A DNA stretch of 64,000 bases, from positions 1 to 64,000 of the forward strand of contig NW_005179048.1 of assembly GCF_000350225.1 (NCBI RefSeq), written 5' to 3'. The first letter of the stretch is position 1. Each line of letters begins with the position of its first letter. This DNA comes from Chondrus crispus (Eukaryota > Rhodophyta > Florideophyceae > Gigartinales > Gigartinaceae). Under the pieces are notes generated by a model. The model ran no database searches. It was given only the letters and a program-made list of their open reading frames with translations, and was not told where the DNA came from. The translations under genes and the position numbers were made by a program. Shown here piece by piece: positions 62,255 to 64,000 of this stretch.

Positions 62255-64000
62255 ATGGAAGCAATTCCCTCCAAAGTTCATTTGGTTATCGTTTCTGTGG
62301 AGAGCAGGAGTATCGTAGCCTTCCGCTCAAACAATGCACTATGTCTTCCTGTCTTGTCGCCACCAGAGGACGACAACTATGACAACTTTCCATTGCTATC
62401 CGATTGGCGAACCCAAACTGACGATTTCTGTTCAGCCGTGTTAAGAACTTTTGACATAAACACATATGCTGTGACGCCTCTTTGGTATCGTCCCCCACCT
62501 GACCGTTATGATCCACCAATGTTTTCAGAAGCTGTAGTTCTGTTGGAACCATTAGAAAACAATTTCATCCTTTCAAAGGGGTTAGAATGGGTCGGCTTCA
62601 ACGCACTTCAAGGTGCTGCATGGTCATGTCCTCACCAGGACATGCATATTTCACGGATTCGAAGCATTTGTTCCTCTCACACAGATGGCCATGGTCACCA
62701 GAGCGCATCTCCTTGGCGCAGAATTGGATGGTTTAGACAAACTGAGTTTTGGGCTCTTTCAGTCATCATGCGGCATGGCATGAATGTGATTGGGAGACTT
62801 ACTCAAAAAAGAAACAAGGCTTACTCTACTGTTCTGTCTTGCAAAGTAGACAAGATCTGTCTAAACTCAACCCCTGTTCAAAACTGGCGTCATGACGGAT
62901 CAATATATCTCAAAGCTTCCCATCCCAGCGTACCGGAACCGAAGCTGACTCTGACAGTGTCTGCTACACTTCCTGGCTTTGTTCCGAAGATACTAGCGGT
63001 GGACGGGAGCCGAAATGCAATGCTCCAGATTGGGGCCCAACATCTAGAGTACTCCGATCCAAAGGCTGTCATGGCAATGCTTGCAAATCTTCACATTTCT
63101 TCAATTCAGCACATCGATGTACTTCGGGCTGGCGGGGTGCCCTACCGAGGACTGCCGTGGATTTCCTCTAATATTGCAAATATTCTTCAGCACCCTGTTC
63201 TTGACCTTTGCCGGGACAAAGAAACGCTTAATTCTTTGCGAAACCGGGTGGACGAGTTGCAAGATATTTGCAGTGTGCTTTTACGGTACAACATTCCAGA
63301 TACACTGGTTCATGGTGACTGTAGTGAGGCAAATATGAAGAGAGGTCTCGAAGAAGAGAATCGACTTTGTTTCATCGATTGGGCAAACTGCTGTATCGCA
63401 CCCCCCTTTTTCGATCTTTATCGCATGACTCTGGAAGATAGTTGGAGCGACAATGCATTCAAAAACTCCAAAGAGTCTTACTTCGAGACCTGGACGGGAT
63501 TTGCTTGTCAATGGAAGATGGCAGAGGCTTTCCTCCTTATTTCCCCAATATTCATGTGCTACAATTTAAGTGTATTGCTCGCTACGTATGAAATGTTGGA
63601 ACCAGTAGAACAGCGGTCATTAGTACAAATACTCGAAGATCGAGTGGGGTACATTTGCGAAACCTTGGACCAGTATCGTGACACCGGTTCAGACACATGG
63701 CAGGGAGATGGTGAAGAACCAAGCACATACCATTTCGTCATTCCCTCGCCATTGAAATGTGCTGTTCTTGTTCATCGGGCGAGGTCTGAGATGCGCCTCC
63801 CTGTACTGTCCCCACCGAGAACTGAAGCATATGAGTGGGTGATTAACTGGGCTAGGGATACTGATGTACTGCACGACATAGTGAAGGCTGAGCTTGGCTT
63901 GAACTTATGCGTCCTTCGACCTCTTTGGGTTCGCCCAAACTGTAGATATGGAACTGAAGAAGTCGTGTTGCTTGCCGAAATTCTCGATGTTGATTTCGAA
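62255..64000 (+). CDS. APH-fold phosphotransferase-like protein, partial (runs off the window)
   Basis: The frame is open from 61982 to the window end with no stop; the first in-frame ATG is 62255 (MEAIPSKVHLVIVSVESRSI). The middle has the aminoglycoside-phosphotransferase/choline-kinase signature: IYLKASHPSVPEPKLT (N-lobe Lys), VPKILAVD, TLVHGDCSEANM (catalytic HGD-x4-N at about 63311-63334) and LCFIDWANCCIAPPFFDLYR (metal-binding Asp). The N-terminal part (LPVLSPPEDD, WRTQTDDFCSAVLRTF, PLWYRP, EAVVLLEPL) recurs after the kinase domain (LPVLSPPRTE, WARDTDVLHDIVKAEL, PLWVRP, EEVVLLAEI from about 63802). The protein therefore seems built of tandem [N-domain + kinase] units, the second cut by the window end. 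The substrate is unknown. A TTTTCGATTTTACAG acceptor-like site upstream (61914-61928) leaves room for a 5' exon. Confidence 0.75.
   Translation, partial: MEAIPSKVHLVIVSVESRSIVAFRSNNALCLPVLSPPEDDNYDNFPLLSDWRTQTDDFCSAVLRTFDINTYAVTPLWYRPPPDRYDPPMFSEAVVLLEPLENNFILSKGLEWVGFNALQGAAWSCPHQDMHISRIRSICSSHTDGHGHQSASPWRRIGWFRQTEFWALSVIMRHGMNVIGRLTQKRNKAYSTVLSCKVDKICLNSTPVQNWRHDGSIYLKASHPSVPEPKLTLTVSATLPGFVPKILAVDGSRNAMLQIGAQHLEYSDPKAVMAMLANLHISSIQHIDVLRAGGVPYRGLPWISSNIANILQHPVLDLCRDKETLNSLRNRVDELQDICSVLLRYNIPDTLVHGDCSEANMKRGLEEENRLCFIDWANCCIAPPFFDLYRMTLEDSWSDNAFKNSKESYFETWTGFACQWKMAEAFLLISPIFMCYNLSVLLATYEMLEPVEQRSLVQILEDRVGYICETLDQYRDTGSDTWQGDGEEPSTYHFVIPSPLKCAVLVHRARSEMRLPVLSPPRTEAYEWVINWARDTDVLHDIVKAELGLNLCVLRPLWVRPNCRYGTEEVVLLAEILDVDFE

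Noticed and set aside
1-64000. Prokaryotic operons, CRISPR arrays, riboswitches
   Set aside because: Gene families, an intron, retroelements and the repeat types are all eukaryotic; no evenly spaced short repeats with unique spacers were seen.

Overview
This 64-kb window is eukaryotic nuclear DNA, dense in transposable elements and gene-poor. The evidence is remnants of eukaryote-only genes (TAF6, an EST1/SMG7-like protein, a JARID1-type JmjC protein, OGG1, TRM1), chromodomain and other Ty3/Gypsy retroelements, PIF/Harbinger, Tc1/mariner and LINE elements, one good GT-AG intron, and CCTAA-type minisatellites. The short intron-poor genes and the mix of elements suggest an alga, perhaps a multicellular red alga. 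I cannot prove the taxon from the sequence alone.

Left third (1-26 kb). Two related, largely intact tyrosine-recombinase-like genes (1210-3066 and 20033-22036) are the best coding regions. Between them lie decayed host genes: a fructose-1,6-bisphosphatase-like pseudogene that kept an intron, a convergent TAF6-like pseudogene, a possible WD40 remnant, an ABC-transporter scrap and an EST1/SMG7-like gene in two frames. A composite repeat occurs twice (about 10.0-13.5 kb and 23.2-24.5 kb): a G-rich minisatellite, a conserved block with a tRNA-like head on the minus strand, a CCTAA-type array, and a TATA-rich end. Two LINE 3' fragments follow.

Middle (26-53 kb). A 13.3-kb chromodomain Ty3/Gypsy fossil (26092-39375) has 699-bp LTRs, a perfect 5-bp target duplication and a long antisense ORF between integrase and the 3' LTR. 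Next come a SAP-domain-like ORF and a run of minus-strand pseudogenes (JmjC/JARID1-like, OGG1, TRM1, a beta-repeat protein). After these are a PIF/Harbinger transposase gene and a LINE remnant cut by a Tc1/mariner copy with 200-bp inverted repeats and a dead transposase.

Right end (53-64 kb). A very young Ty3/Gypsy-type element (53050-61873) carries three near-identical 267-bp LTRs, the middle one inverted, and a nearly perfect 1757-bp palindrome. Each palindrome arm encodes the same unusual protein, whose N-terminus copies the histone H3 tail: 22 of the first 29 residues are identical. Lys4 and Lys14 are kept, while Lys9, 18, 23 and 27 are replaced by Ala or Arg. This is the most exciting object in the window: a retroelement-borne H3-tail mimic that cannot be modified at the silencing sites K9 and K27. 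The window ends inside a long open frame for an APH-fold phosphotransferase that appears to have duplicated domains.
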